Origin: Serendipita indica DSM 11827
Lineage: Eukaryota > Basidiomycota > Agaricomycetes > Sebacinales > Serendipitaceae
Assembly (NCBI GenBank): GCA_910890315.1
Contig: CAJVGD010000005.1
Location: 310,001 to 374,000 of the forward strand
Length of the DNA stretch: 64,000 bases
Reading direction: 5' to 3'
Numbering within the stretch: the first letter of the stretch is position 1; the number at the start of each line of letters is the position of its first letter. Shown in pieces: positions 32,633 through 45,097 of the stretch. Under the pieces are notes generated by a model. That model was not told the origin of the DNA and made no database searches. It saw nothing but the letters and a program-made list of their open reading frames with translations. Position numbers and translations under genes: made by a program.

Positions 32633-35600
32633 ATGGCACAGGCCATCCACGACGGGACACGACTGCTGCTGTCGTCGATAGAACTCCCAAAAGACGCGTC
32701 TATTTACTGCTCAGTTTATTCCTCTCCAGGCTCTGAACCGCTCGACGACCTTGAATCCGCCCGAAGACGGCTGTCGGAAGCACGCACTGGCGCTCTGTTT
32801 GCAAGTCCACTATGTCGGATTTACTTTAAAAGAGGAGCCCCTCTTCTCTACGTCTTCCATGTCATCGCACACAACGCCCCAGAGCCCACAACGCCAATGC
32901 CAGGCTTGACACGTGAGTTGCCGCTATCAACGCTTGTATGCTGACTAACCGCTTGGCCATCCAGAATCATCTTGTTTGAAAATTCATGTCGGAATACAAG
33001 TATCATCTCATATGCTCTGCGAAGACGACCATCGCCCGTGCACTTGCAGCCACAACAAGCCCCCCATGAGCCAGGACACAAAGGACACAAATCTCGCGCT
33101 CAGTCTCTTTCTTGACGCTGTAAGGGACATTCTCGTTGATGAGATTTGTGCCGCATCAAGAGCAAACGGCCACCTCCCCGCCGTCAAACTCCAAAGTGGC
33201 TTTTGCCTGCTCTCGAGCCGGACTCCCATAGAATGGACGAGGAATTGGGAAGCCGACAACGACGTGGGGTACGTTTCCTCTTTTTATTAGCGTTGACCCC
33301 TCTGACACAGCACCCTTAGCACGATATACTGCGAAATGCAACTGCACCTGATGGCGACTCACATTCTGATTCAGCCAGTACCCAGGCGACTCATCACCCT
33401 TACACCCCTTCGAGAAGCCTCGCTTGGCGCGGCCATTCTCTTGTTGCCCCAGGGCATTCCTGCCTTCTGCATTGGCCAGCAAGGCGCCGATGACCGGGTC
33501 GTGTGTGAATTCCTAGACAGCCTAGGGCAAAAGGACAATCAGGTCATGATCACAAACGACTTTATTCGCTGCTATATCCCCGTGCGCAATATTAGCCATC
33601 AGCAAGACGGTGGCATCACGACAATATGGCCGCGTGACCTCGTCCTTGCAACTCCCCTCCGTCCACCTCTTCCAACGCTCCCTCACACGAACGTGCCAAT
33701 CCAGAAACCGCCTTCAACCCCACCACGGTTTCAACCCAATGACCATCTCGCCCTCGTGCTCACCTCGCTCAGTCTTCATTCTAGTGTGGATATGTCTACA
33801 CTCTCTACGGCCATGGGAGCTTATGTTGAATCCATCATGAAAGAGCGCGATAAGCCAAGGGTAGACCCCGCTCGCCTCCATCCGCCCAATGCTCAGGCAG
33901 AAGGCCTGGCGGCCAATCCCAGCAACGACCCCCTCCTAGAAACCGCGCGTCCATCGCATACTATGGCTCTTTCGCTCTCATCTGGCCCCGCTGAGAGCTA
34001 TCCATCCCCACTAGAGATGCTCGTGGACAGAGTTCAGTCTAGCATCCTACCCGAACTGGATCTTTCCAGCACCCATACAGATACCGACCAGCACCTATCG
34101 AGTTCGGCTGCATTGGAGACGAATTACGAGCCACCCAGGACCTCTGAAGACATCCCTTCGTCAACGAATCCTTTCACCATGCCCCAGACCCTGGAGTCTT
34201 GGGACCCTTCTGGTGTGACTGCTCCCTTTGATTTTGGCGGCGCAGTCACCACCTCCTATGACCCGTTTGCCTCTGGAACAATGTTTACGGAAGCCGACTT
34301 TAATATCTTTAGTAGTCAGCTACCAGAAACCTCTACAACAGACATTGTCGACTCTGTCGGTAACATTGTTTCGTCGGCATTGGGGGAAGACGTCTTGATG
34401 GCACTGAGCGACCAACCACAACCGGAGGACTTTGCAAAACTCGACGCATCACTAATCGACTGGAATTTTGCCCAGGACACGGTACCATTTGCCATGCCCG
34501 CTGTCGAGGAAATCCCGTCCGGTCTGGCTACAACGGCGCAAATGTTCCAAACAAACTTGGAAATTGAACCGTTTGGCGTAGATTTGCCCATGATTACACC
34601 CTCCAAGACACCGGGTGCCTTGGAGGCGCCAAATTCGAGTCACTCTATCAAATTTCAGCTCTCCCTCGACAGTCCAGCTCCTTTTACTGGTGAAAAGGAC
34701 TATGAGGTGGACGAAGACGCCGGATTCCTCGCGGTTCAATTCAGCAAAGCAAACAATATTGCAGACGAAAAGTATTCCAGTGGGAAATACTCTCTACCGA
34801 GCCCCCCGCCAGATACAAATGATTCACGCTCGCCGATACCAAAGTCCACGAATCCCCATGCTCGTCAGAAAAAGACTTTAAATGCACTTGACGATGCGGG
34901 ACGTCCTTGGAAGTCTTCGACCACTCGTGAAGGAGACCTTAGAGCAAGGTACATGGCTGCGACCCAACCCAAGCAGGCAATGTTAGCCAAACTATCGGGA
35001 ACGAAGCGACCATGGAGCCAGAATCCGGCCGTTGAGCTGGGGTTCGAAACCAACTCAACGCAATCCCCCCTAAAGAAGCGTCGGCTGACGTGGGGAACAG
35101 GTAACGAGGCTTGGAGACATCCCACCCCTCCAGAAGACTATTTAGACAGCAGAGATGATGGGGATTCCAGCTTGGATGGAGATGAATTCGGCGCAGACGA
35201 TGGGCAGGACGATCCGTTCCAGACGGGTGACCCTTTGGCTCCTGTCCTCGACCTGAAGAGCGATGCACATGTCTGCACGCAAGATCCTGTCAAGCTGCTT
35301 CAAGCGTCGTTCAACTGCGGGTGGCTAGCAGATCACAACTTCGTTTTATCGAGCGACCTCATATTGCCCACGTCCAAACTATCCATTTTTTCAAACGCAC
35401 ACACTCCATCCTTCACCATGCCCATCTCTGTCCCAACTCCAGTCTCTCCAGACGCCATCAACTCCCATAGCGAGCCTTCTTCCAAACTGACTACCAATAT
35501 TGCTCGTCACTTCGCCAAGGAAGCTGGAAATAACACTCTATGGTACTCTACATCCATTGCGATGGCAGCATTGACGTTGGAGCCCTCGAATGACCGCATT

Positions 35601-37552
35601 GCGATTTGCCAAGCAGAGACCGTAGGTCTAGCCGAGGTCTTGAAGGCTGCTTCTAACCTCTCCTGGGGGAAATCGATTGCCGAAATCGCTGAAGCGGACT
35701 ATGGTTTGTAATCTCGGTCATAATGGATCTCTCTCATCATCTTATAGTGACCACGACAACTGAAACGGCGTCTCAAATGGATGTCGATGCTAATGCACCA
35801 TCTGTGAATCACGTCATGCGGCTATACACGCCGAAGCTACTCGTCGGTCACGGCACTGGGGTGATAGAAGCATTGCCCGCCATCTTGAGGTTCTGGGATC
35901 ACATCAACATGGTGCCGTTAAATGGCCCCAAGGACGTCAATGCTGTCGCATTTGTTTCCGATGCCGGAGGACCTGGCCTGGTGTCGTTGACAGACAGTTG
36001 GCTGAAGCAACTCAGCAAAATCTATGGCGTATGCATGAGAAACTCGTACATAACCCAATAAGATCTGACAGTGTCTCTAGGCCCGTCGTTTAGGTACACA
36101 TGCGCCAATGTCGTTTTCAAAGCATCCAAATGGGGTGATCCCAATTCAGTGGGATGATTTCCGAACGATTTGCGGTAAGGAATCTTCACTCTCCGAACTC
36201 TGAGATCTTACCGAGACGTAGGACGGTTTCTTGCGGCCAAGCTGGTCACCCCACTCGTCGTATACGTGGTCGTTCCAAACTCGTTTGCCAACCTTCAGCA
36301 TCCATCGGCCCTTGCCGTGCTTGGAGTCATGGCTGAGGTGACAGATTCGCTCGCTCATGAGCCCCGACGACTCCTCTTCCGATTAATCCCGGAAGTGTTT
36401 GTTTCCCACCAGAAAACCCTCGCCCGCAACCTCAACTTCAGTCTGGACAAAGTGGCGCTTGCAGTTTATGATGCCATTCCGCGAGTCATCGAACGTCAGC
36501 ATAGCCGTATCTCATCCAAACTCTACGCTTCCAGAGATAAACTCGACGCATATGCATTCACGCTTGGCGCTCGCAAGCAGATCAAAGCTACCCTGGTGGA
36601 GAGATGGCCTCCACCGGCAGCCGACGTTTTTGATAGGTACACCTTTATGCACGTTGCCTATGCATCCTCGGTGGACGGTGAATGGCTGACGGCGTCAGTC
36701 GTAACTGAACGGGGTGACATGCAAGAAAACGCAGTATGGAAGCTGGACGATGTCGATCCCTTCACATCCATCGCCAGACTCGTCCTCGACTTTACTCTCA
36801 GCACGGCGAAGCAGGCAGACATTGACTGGAGAGTGACCATTGGAAAGAGTGATGCAATGAGTGCTCCAGAGCTTGATGGTGCGTCACTAAGAAATAATTT
36901 TCGACCGACATCTCACTTCTTGATAGCTTGGAAACTCGAATTTGACTCCCGTTTCGGCCAAGGAGGGCAATCCATGCACATCACACTCCTCTCGGTCACG
37001 AAAGATGACTCACCGACTATGCTCGACTCACCTCTGATTGTGCACCTACCTAATCAGGTCTCGCCACCAAGCCGGGATAAAGAAGGATCAGTGTTCCTCG
37101 ACATCTCCACTGACGCCTTCATCCTCTTTCCTCGTCCCACCCATTTGACCGTTTCGACTCACAGCCAGGTGACACGGTCAGACTTCTTGACTATGGAGCA
37201 TGGCGCAGAGGAAGATACACCATCTTTCATGATCCCAGTGTCTACCTGTTGGCTGGTTCACATCCTTCGTCAACCGGGCTGGACTACCCACCCTCAAGAT
37301 TCGACGTTATCCGATGTAGGTGGCTACAGGACATCCAGCCTACAGATCCACGCACTACATCTCGTTCGATATGGAAATAGTTCGTACTCCGGAGAAGCTC
37401 GTGGCCATATGAGAGACGTTGCCACCAACTTTTACGACCTCACGATCCTCAACGACGCAAGACGGGGGGACATTAGCCACGGCTACAAGCAACCGTTGCA
37501 CTTTGCTGTAGCCGAGGCCATGGCTTCGACCTTGTCAGGAATCCAAATATAG
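32633..37552 (+). CDS. MED13: Mediator complex subunit 13
   Basis: Exons 32633-32912, 32965-33268, 33320-35703, 35748-36028, 36081-36174, 36222-36878 and 36927-37552 close to 1541 residues, a normal length for fungal MED13/Ssn2. The N-terminal domain (about 1-330) ends in FIRCYIPVRNISHQQDGGITTIWPRDLVLAT, a recognisable MED13 stretch. A long disordered middle follows. The C-terminal PIWI/MID-like part (from about 1000) includes GRFLAAKLVTPLVVYVVVPN, LRRLLFRLIPE-type and RYTFMHVAYASSVDGEWLTASVVTERG segments, ending SHGYKQPLHFAVAEAMASTLSGI. MED13 links the CDK8 kinase module (with MED12, CDK8, cyclin C) to core Mediator and represses or tunes Pol II transcription in the nucleus. It is divergent from the coilin-like gene with only 44 bp between start codons. 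Confidence 0.93.
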
Positions 37553-37647
37553 TTTCCTTTCACAAGCACTCGTCGTTTATAGCATAGATTACAAAAGGAT
37601 CATTTTCAGCATCAGAAAATCAACCTATAGAGGCGATTCGATCCATA

Positions 37648-39313
37648 TTACACCGCTAGTTGTAAGCCTTTGTCTTTGTCTCGAAGGCCCGCCAAGGTCG
37701 AGATTGCGCTTGGAGGTATAAGCCCAACCTCGGTCACCAAGACGGTAATATGTGTATGTGGTGTGAGATCGTAAAGTGGGTTAATAATTTGGAGACTTGA
37801 TTGTGACAAGAGATGGCCCTGGCCGTTGGGCGGCTGAAGGGTGTCACTCAAGGCAGCTGAGAAAGTCAGTAAAGGTAGTAGGAGCGATTTCGAGATCTAA
37901 CCTAGCTCGTTTTTTGTAAAGCTATCAAGCTGGAGATTATTTGAGTACTTGTAGGTCTCGCTGAGCACCAAAACGGGGACAGAGTGTTCTTTGGCAAGCA
38001 TGGCGACCAATGCAGTGCCCGCTCTTGAATACACTGATCCATTAGAATTGATTGCATGAGCTCCCAGGAAAACCAAAGAGACAGTTGATATCAGCGATCC
38101 AATGCCATTTACCAAGAGGTATGTGCAAGGGATGCCTGCTTTGAGGAGAGCAGAAAGCATTTTTCGACCTTGATCCAAAGTGAGGTACTTTCCCGTTTTG
38201 TTTGTGGATACGAGCCTACCTTCTGAAAGCGGAGCTGAGTCGACGACTTTGACTGAGAATCGTTTCCCTCTTGACCAAGCTGAGATCAACACCCTCTCAA
38301 CAACGGAAGATCTTTTGATTGTTAGCAAGGTTTTGTGGATCAGAGAGGTGGCCCACCGAGCAAATGTCATAATGACGGCCCCGTTCTGAATCTTGGGCAT
38401 TGCATATTCTTCTATCACACTATCGGCCAGTACAATCCTATGGCTTATATAGGTGTCTATTTGCTCGCATAGGTGGTCTTTGGCCTATTAGGTGGGTGGG
38501 CGTCAGAGAGAACTGTCCTGTTTTGGGGAACTCACGTCTTGTTCTGGTACATCGATGCTGACTACACTAATATGGTACTTGAGCTCGCGGATCGCATTTC
38601 CCATGCTGACCGCCATTGGCCGGGCCGAGACGAGATAGCTGATTTGAGGAGATAGGTACTGCGTGAGATCTCGTGCCAATGTCTGGTTGGGCGGCGTCAC
38701 ATAGTCTTGAATAACCTATATCAAGACATGAATAGCTTTCTCAACAGAGTAGCCGAAAGCCACTCACCGCTTTGAATGCCACAAGCATTGCGATACATCT
38801 TGCATTTGCCCCAACAATCTTCATGTCCGCAAACTGTCGCCCGAGTCTGACGATGGTTGGATGTATCTCGCCTTTGATTCCGGCCCCAATCTGGGCATCT
38901 TGCTTTGGCGAGGCGAAATGTGCAAATATCCTGGTCTGGTGTCTCCGCTGAGTCTCCAGGTCCGCAATTTTGTCTCCTTTGTCCATCCCACCAGCTCCTG
39001 GCGCGATTTTGTCTGCATCTCTACCAGGTTTTGGAGTTGGCTTCTTCCCACTGGTTGCTGTCGCGCTGCTGCCCGATGGACCTGCTACGCTGGTTGGATC
39101 CTTCTTTGGCTGTTTATTTGATTGACTCTGTGGTGTTTTCTGATTCTGGGACTTGTTTGACGGATTCGATGCAGTAGCAGCAGCCTTTGCAGCTCTTTGG
39201 CGCTCTTGAAGCTCTCTCCTCTCCGCTTTTGTGAGTTGTTTTCGCGTCTGTACCCCATCCTGAGGATTTGAGGCATCTTCCAGCGCTGGACCTGCAGGCT
39301 CTGTTGCAGACAT
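37648..39313 (-). CDS. GCD2: translation initiation factor eIF2B, delta subunit
   Basis: Exons 38768-39313, 38536-38715, 38357-38484, 38220-38311, 37902-38168 and 37648-37856 close to 473 residues. The first 115 residues are Lys/Gln/Ser-rich and disordered, with a KQLTKAERRELQERQRAAK helix typical of the delta N-terminus. The rest is the conserved eIF2B alpha/beta/delta Rossmann-like domain: HPTIVRLGRQFADMKIVGANARCIAML, YLSPQISYLVSARPMAVSMGNAIRELK, FSVKVVDSAPLSEGRKML, GIPCTYLLVNGIGSLI, VFLGAHAINSNGSVYSRAGTALVAMLAKEHSVPVLVLSETYKY, DLTPHTHITVLVTEVGLIPPSAI. The delta subunit belongs to the regulatory core of the guanine-exchange factor that recharges eIF2 and senses eIF2 phosphorylation. It is convergent with MED13 (95 bp). 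Confidence 0.95.
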
Positions 39314-39421
39314 TTTCAGTGGGTTCGTCCAAAAAACGCTGACTCGGTCTCGCCACTCCAGTTTGGGAAAAGGGTAATGGGAAGAGTCGCGCAGGGATCG
39401 ATCAATAACGAATAAGTTACA

Positions 39422-42035
39422 TCAGTGATACGATTTCTTGGCTCGCTCGATATGCGCGCGAACTCTTTTTTGCTTCTCCTTGATGCTCGCCATCTTCTTT
39501 GCCCGCACTGCAGAGCTTTGCCGTACCATCATCATCGGCTTGTTTCGCCCCTTTTCCTTATTGGTTGAACTACTCATCACTGCCTTCTTCTTCTTGCCCT
39601 TGGAGCTCCCAAACTTCTCTCGTCCTTCACGTCCTTTGGCAATGGATGCCATTCGTTCCTCGTATGTCGCCTTTGACTTTTTCCTGACACCCAGAATATT
39701 CGCTTCTGTAACGATACCAGCTGATGGGTCGTCTTCAGTCGTCATCGCAGTTGCCTTGCGGTGCGCTTCCAGCTGAGCTAACCTGCGCTTTGAGTGAGAG
39801 CCGCCCCCTGAATCGACAGCTCGCTGTGCTTCCTTGATACGAAGTTCTTGCAGCAACGCAAAGTCAGCTGGCGTCAAAATCTATGTCCTGTGTAAGCAAA
39901 GAGATTCAAACACAAGGCTTGGAGTTACTTTTGTGGTCGCCAGCGTGGGCGGTTGTTTCGGCTCGTCCTGTTTTGGTTCTTCCGGGATGTTCTTGGGAGC
40001 TTCGTCCTCGCTATCGCTGAGGTCGAACTCTTGTTCGCCGTCGCTGTCGACATCCATCCATCCACCCTCACTCTCCGACGACTCGTCATCAGATTCGACA
40101 TCCCAGTTTTCCCAACCTGCTTCGTCGTCGCTCATCCTCTCGTCACCATCATCCTCTCCCTTTATTTTGTTCAGGTGGCTTTCTAAGAGCTTGATATTGG
40201 TTAGATGAATCCATTCAAGAGCATTTGTACTCCTTACATCGAGTCCATCAATATCTGTAGTGGCGCGCTGGTGGCCATAGGGCAACGGTTGTGCTCCAGC
40301 TGCCATGCCCATGCTAGCACCTTTACCCTATTCAAATGAGTCATAGAACCGACGCGATAATCCATTTACATACCCTCTCCCTTCGCTTGAGAAGTCCAGG
40401 GTTGACTTCTCGGTACAGTTGTAACAGGCTCCTCGCAGCGATGACCACGCCTTTATCTCGACTTTTCCTATACTCAACAAGATCTCCGAGGAGCTCTTGG
40501 CCTCCATCTTCTTCACTCAAGCACCAAGGTTGCCGCTTGCAAATTTCTCGTATGGCGTTGATGCCAGCGGCGATGACTTCCGGCCCAACCCCTGGATGGA
40601 CAAACTCTTGCGCTATCTTTCGAACCACCGGGACCAATGCGTCGGGAGGCGTGAGATCGTGGACAGATTGTGCCAGCGAGACGAGGATGAGAGGAACCCT
40701 CAATTGATGATACGTGAGGTACTTCATAACATAGGTGTAGAACCCGAGAACGCAAAGTTTGTGTCCACCCATAACCCGACTCAGGAGCTGCATTATTAGG
40801 AGTTTGTGGTCCAAAGAATATCGTTTATCTGCAAAGTGTCAGAACGAACGCTACGCGAACTATACAGACTTATACCATATCGTAGTAGGCCGTCGTAGAG
40901 CTTCTCGCCGAACGATTGTGGATCGTGGAGCAGTTGAATCGCAGGGAAATTCGGTATAGCTTCTTGGTTATTTTCCTTTCTTTTCTATATCAGATTCAGT
41001 ACCTGTCAGATACGATTTGCGGATTCTTGTCTACCTTTCGTGCTATTTTCTCTGCTTTGGCGAGTTTCTTGTCTCCGCTCCTCGTCTTCTTGTTAATCCC
41101 CCTTCGGTGTTGGAGAGCCTTGATGTCTGGTCCCTCTTCTTCACTGTCGCTCTCTTCCTCCTCATCCTCTTCGCCAAGGAAGAAATGAAGCGAGGCACTT
41201 TGGACCTTGGCGATTGGATGGAAGCAACCAAGAGCCATGATAGAAACACTTTTTGCATCATTCCAAATCCCCTTCTTCCAGAGTTCTTTCGTGAGTAGGA
41301 CAGCCCAAAGGGCCTCTACACCTTTTGTTGACGGCGTTGAAGTATCTGGGTGGCTAGATCCTCGTATTTTTCCTCGATCTCCTTGGACTTCGGCATCCAT
41401 GTCCTTTTCGACCATTCCAAACAACATGGCCTGAACTGCTCGATTAAGTTTGTGGTTCTTTGTCCGGGCGTTTGCTGTTTTGATGTCGGTGAGAATTGTA
41501 GTTCGGATAAATGAACGAAGCGAGGACGAAGTTGTTCTTGGTAGGAGAGGGAAAAGGTTTCGGAGTAAGCTGCCGGTTTCTTAGTATATGTGAGGAACTC
41601 ATATGGTCACGCACTCTAAAGAGGTAATGACCTCCTTGTTACGAAGCATTACGAGGTTTTGCATGAATGAACGACGGAGTTCAGGGGTCAAACCGGCATA
41701 ATTATCTCGGAGGAGCGTGGCGAGCTCGTTGGGAAACTCCTTTGTTTGTTCAGGATAACATTGAGCGACCTAGAAACCAGAAAGCTTGTCAACAAGCGCG
41801 TTGGAAATATTGACAGCGTTCGTACCTGGGCGATGAAGCTCACCAATTCACGAAAATGATGGCTATCATCGGCCATGTCTGACTGAAGCTTCCATATACG
41901 TTGTATACTTTGAAAGTGATTCCATTGTTGGAGAAATTCATCGCGGTAGGCTTGTGGGTCACGTTTTATGAGATTTTGCAGCTGCGGCAGGTTGGATGTA
42001 AGGAGGGCACCCCTATTCGAGTGCTGTTTCCCCAT
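39422..42035 (-). CDS. SDA1: SDA1, 60S ribosome biogenesis and export factor
   Basis: Exons 41826-42035, 41615-41769, 41035-41569, 40876-40984, 40374-40828, 39929-40327 and 39422-39880 close to 773 residues, the usual family length. Marks: [28 protein letters not shown] at the N-terminus; [41 protein letters not shown] followed by acidic [85 protein letters not shown]; and [19 protein letters not shown] with a Lys/Arg-rich nuclear tail. SDA1 acts in the nucleolus and nucleus during late 60S maturation and export. The exon end at 41035 was chosen so that the next exon restores the conserved IQLLHDPQ frame through a 50 nt intron. It is divergent from the proteasome gene (124 bp). Confidence 0.94.
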
Positions 42036-42159
42036 ATCTGCTAAATATAATTGGCAGTTCCTCGAGCTAACAGCACAGATGAGGAGCGCTGGCCAAGCGG
42101 GTAGCGGTCGAAGAAGATTTGGACCCTAACCACCTCGAGTGGCTTGCGCGTCGGAGACT

Positions 42160-43157
42160 ATGTAAGGAACAATTACTCGCAACATCGCTCAAGATTTTGA
42201 CATATTTCTCAGGTCTAGGACATCATACGATCGCTATCTGACCGTCTTCTCGCCAGAAGGCCGTCTCTATCAAGTCGGTACGAACTGACATCTCAAGACT
42301 CGTATGAGACCAACGCTTTTCGATGTAGAATATGCCTTCAAGGCTATCTCAGGCTCTGGACATACTGCCATTGCCGTTCGTGGCCGCGATACTGCAGTCT
42401 GCATCACCCAGAAGAAGGTCCCAGACAAGCTCATCGACGCCAACACGGTTACACACATGTTTGGTCTCACACCTACTATCGGATGTGTTATTACTGGGTT
42501 GATGGGTGTGTCTTGCTCGAACCATTTGACGACGCGTGTTCATGTCTCCTTTTAGCAGACGCGAAGGCGCAAGTGACGCGCACTCAATCAGAAGCTGCGG
42601 AATTTAGATACAAATACGGCTACGAGATTACTCCAGATGCGCTCGCGCAGCGAATGGCAAACATCAATCAGGTGTATACCCAACGAGCCGCCATGAGACC
42701 ATTGGGCATTGGTCAGTTCTGTTTCTTCCGCATTCTAGGTCCTGTTACTTATGGATTCGGATCAGCCATGCTTCTGATCGGTAATGATTCCGAACGCGGG
42801 CCCCAAATCTTCAAGTTAGACCCTGCAGGCTACTATGTCGGATTTCATGCAACTGCAGCAGGTCAAAAACAACAAGAAGCCATGAATTACCTAGAGAAAA
42901 AGTGGAAGCGATTAGAAGGCGGGAATGGCGGAGAAGACGCTGCCGGCGCCGGTCAAGCTCTTACTCGGGACAAGGTGATAGAGATGGCCATCGAGACCCT
43001 ATCGTCTGTCCATTCGACCGACTATAAGCCCGGAGAAGTCGAGATTTCCATCGTCTCCACCTCTGAAGACGAGCCAGAGAAGACAAGGGGCAAATGGCGA
43101 GTGTTCGACGAAGCGGAGGTGGAGAAGCATCTTCTTGCATATGGTGAAAAGGATTAG
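42160..43157 (+). CDS. SCL1: 20S proteasome subunit alpha-1 with intron-split start codon
   Basis: Exons 42160-42161, 42213-42277, 42329-42505, 42556-42711 and 42766-43157 close to 263 residues. The start codon is divided: AT at 42160-42161, a 51 nt intron GTAAGG..TCTCAG, then G at 42213. This gives [41 protein letters not shown], the canonical N-terminus of the alpha-1 (PSMA6/Scl1) subunit. No other ATG gives this frame. Further marks are [52 protein letters not shown], the alpha-subunit loop [19 protein letters not shown], and [12 protein letters not shown]. Alpha subunits form the gated outer rings of the proteasome. An upstream ATG at 42079 opens a 17-codon frame if it is in the leader. 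Confidence 0.93.
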
Positions 43158-43315
43158 AATGGTCTTTTGCTAATAATGCGATGTAAAAGGTACACGAAAG
43201 AAGACCGTTGTTCTGACCAAATCCGCGCTCCGCGCGAAAAATGACCATAATCGATGGACAATGTACTGTTACTTGGAAGGTTGCGAGATATTTGCAAAGG
43301 TGCCATTGATACCCA

Positions 43316-44883
43316 TCACATGATGGGCCAACCCTTGCGGTTTAACAGGATCGGGCCGATAACTGGAGCAACATGGGAATCCAAAGAAGCACTAGAGTAT
43401 ACGAGTAAGTGACAGATGAGAGAATAAATTACATGGTCATCAACGCATACCTGTTGGTACGGCGTATCGTGCCGCCCTGGATGGAATATTACGTATAAGT
43501 CGCGTCCTCGAACCTCTCGATACTCCTTTAGACTTTGTTGTACCAGTGGATCACGAAGCAGGGTGGCACTTTGGAACATTTCAATCGCCTCGAGTGAAGT
43601 AAGCATGCCATTCCTGGCTTCGTCAATCAGTGCAGTCACGTCCAGCACGCCAGACTCTGGATCCACCAGGAATGCCATTCTCCGGATGTGGGGAAATAAC
43701 TGCTTGACGTATCCGAGTTCGCGTGACGTACGGCCTATATAGTTTTCCAAGAGGAGAAAGTTCCAGTTCTCCGACACGGGAAGAGAGAATTCGAGGGGCA
43801 TAACGGTGTGGTCCTCAAACGTTTTGAGGTTTGGGGCATCAAGAATACGGGCGACTATTGGAATTCTGGCGGAATCATTGACGAGAAGTGTCTGGGACTG
43901 AGGACCATAGGCAAAGTATTCGAGTTTGGGCAAATGGAGCCTTCTGATGGTGACATTGGACGGAACAGGTGTAGGGACGTCGCCAATATCCAGGGCCAAC
44001 TTCTTGAGGGACGGGGCAACGAGCTCTACCGCGTCCACCCACGCCCAGGTACGACCCGCAAAATGGAGTTCATCAAGTGGAGGGAGGTCCCAGGCCCATT
44101 CGAGCACGGGGCGTCGTGAAAGACGAAACCAGTGCAGATGCAACTGTTTTAAGTTGGGCATGGACGAGAAGACGTCGCGGCGGAGATGCTCAAGAGAGGC
44201 ATCTTCATGTTCTAGCATGAGCTTGTGGAGTTTGGAGAATGTCTTGTTGTGCAAATGTGTGGGCCATGGTCGAAACTTTAGGCAGTAGACATTTGAATAT
44301 AGTTCGAGTAGGTCATTGGTGACGTCTTGGACTTCGAGATGGAGATGAATGGGGGCGTTACTCGCGCGCTCAAGCCAGAGCTTGAGCAGTGGCAGAGGAA
44401 GCGACTGATCCGTGATACGCGGATATGCCCAGAGCCTGCTCAAATACTGTCGTCAGTGATGGCCTCAGTGGCAACGGCTCATTCGACACACCTAGGAGTC
44501 GAGAGTGCCGTCGACCTCCAGAGCTTGCAGACGGCAGAGACAACTAGAGGTGCTCTGTTGTCTATTTTGACGTGCCAGATGAATATTTCTGCCAGTATTT
44601 CGCGCGGGAGACGGCGATGAACAGCTATCCAGGCCCTGCGGCGGTCCTTTTCTGATTCGAGTGCGGAGATACGCTCAGAGACTTTGTTCTTGTCCTCTCG
44701 AATAGACCTGAGCTCGTTTTGAAGCAGGGCGATCCGCTGCTCGCAGTCTTGTTCGCGTTGGGCATTGCGGGCCAGGGTGGAATGGAGTGGAGCAAGCTCG
44801 TTGTCGAGTGCAGCTAGAGCCTGGTGTGTCTGATGAATTTCCTCGCGAGATGGGAGACGAGAGTTATCGGGGGATTTCCACAT
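43316..44883 (-). CDS. F-box-like leucine-rich protein
   Basis: Exons 44492-44883 and 43316-44435 join in frame (505 residues). An N-terminal coiled coil (about 10-75: LAALDNELAPLHSTLARN..IALLQNELRSIREDKNKVSERISALESEKDRRRAWI) is followed by the F-box-like helix block HRRLPREILAEIFIWHV .. SAVCKLWRSTALSTPRLW. Irregular leucine-rich segments follow (FSKLHKLMLEHED, SMPNLKQLHLHWF, PSLKKLALDIGD). This is the common, greatly expanded Agaricomycete F-box family, usually adaptors of SCF ubiquitin ligases with unknown targets. Near the 3' end a GTATGC..CTCTAG intron (about 43387-43450) is possible and would give a different short C-terminus ending near 43271. I keep the read-through form but cannot choose. 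Confidence 0.75.
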
Positions 44884-45097
44884 TCGAGTGGAGTCGGGGA
44901 GAAAGCTGGTGGTCCACCTGCCTAATAGTTGTAATAGTTGTCATACTGCTTCTTTGCAATAAACCAACAGTTGTAATGTTATTATGTTGGACTGGTGTTG
45001 ATAAACTGGTAATAGAAGAGTGGTGAAGGTGGTCAACCCCGCCTGCAAAAGCTTTGATTCCTCCGCCGACGCCGCGTCTGCCAACCGAAAGCCCACA

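Noticed and set aside
32589-32690. N-terminal extension of the coilin-like protein
   Set aside because: Would run through the MED13 start codon region on the opposite strand; the conserved domain starts at the ATG at 32588.
42079-42129. Upstream ATG as the proteasome alpha-1 start
   Set aside because: It opens only a 17-codon frame that ends before the first intron and does not lead into the conserved N-terminus. It may act as an upstream open frame if transcribed.
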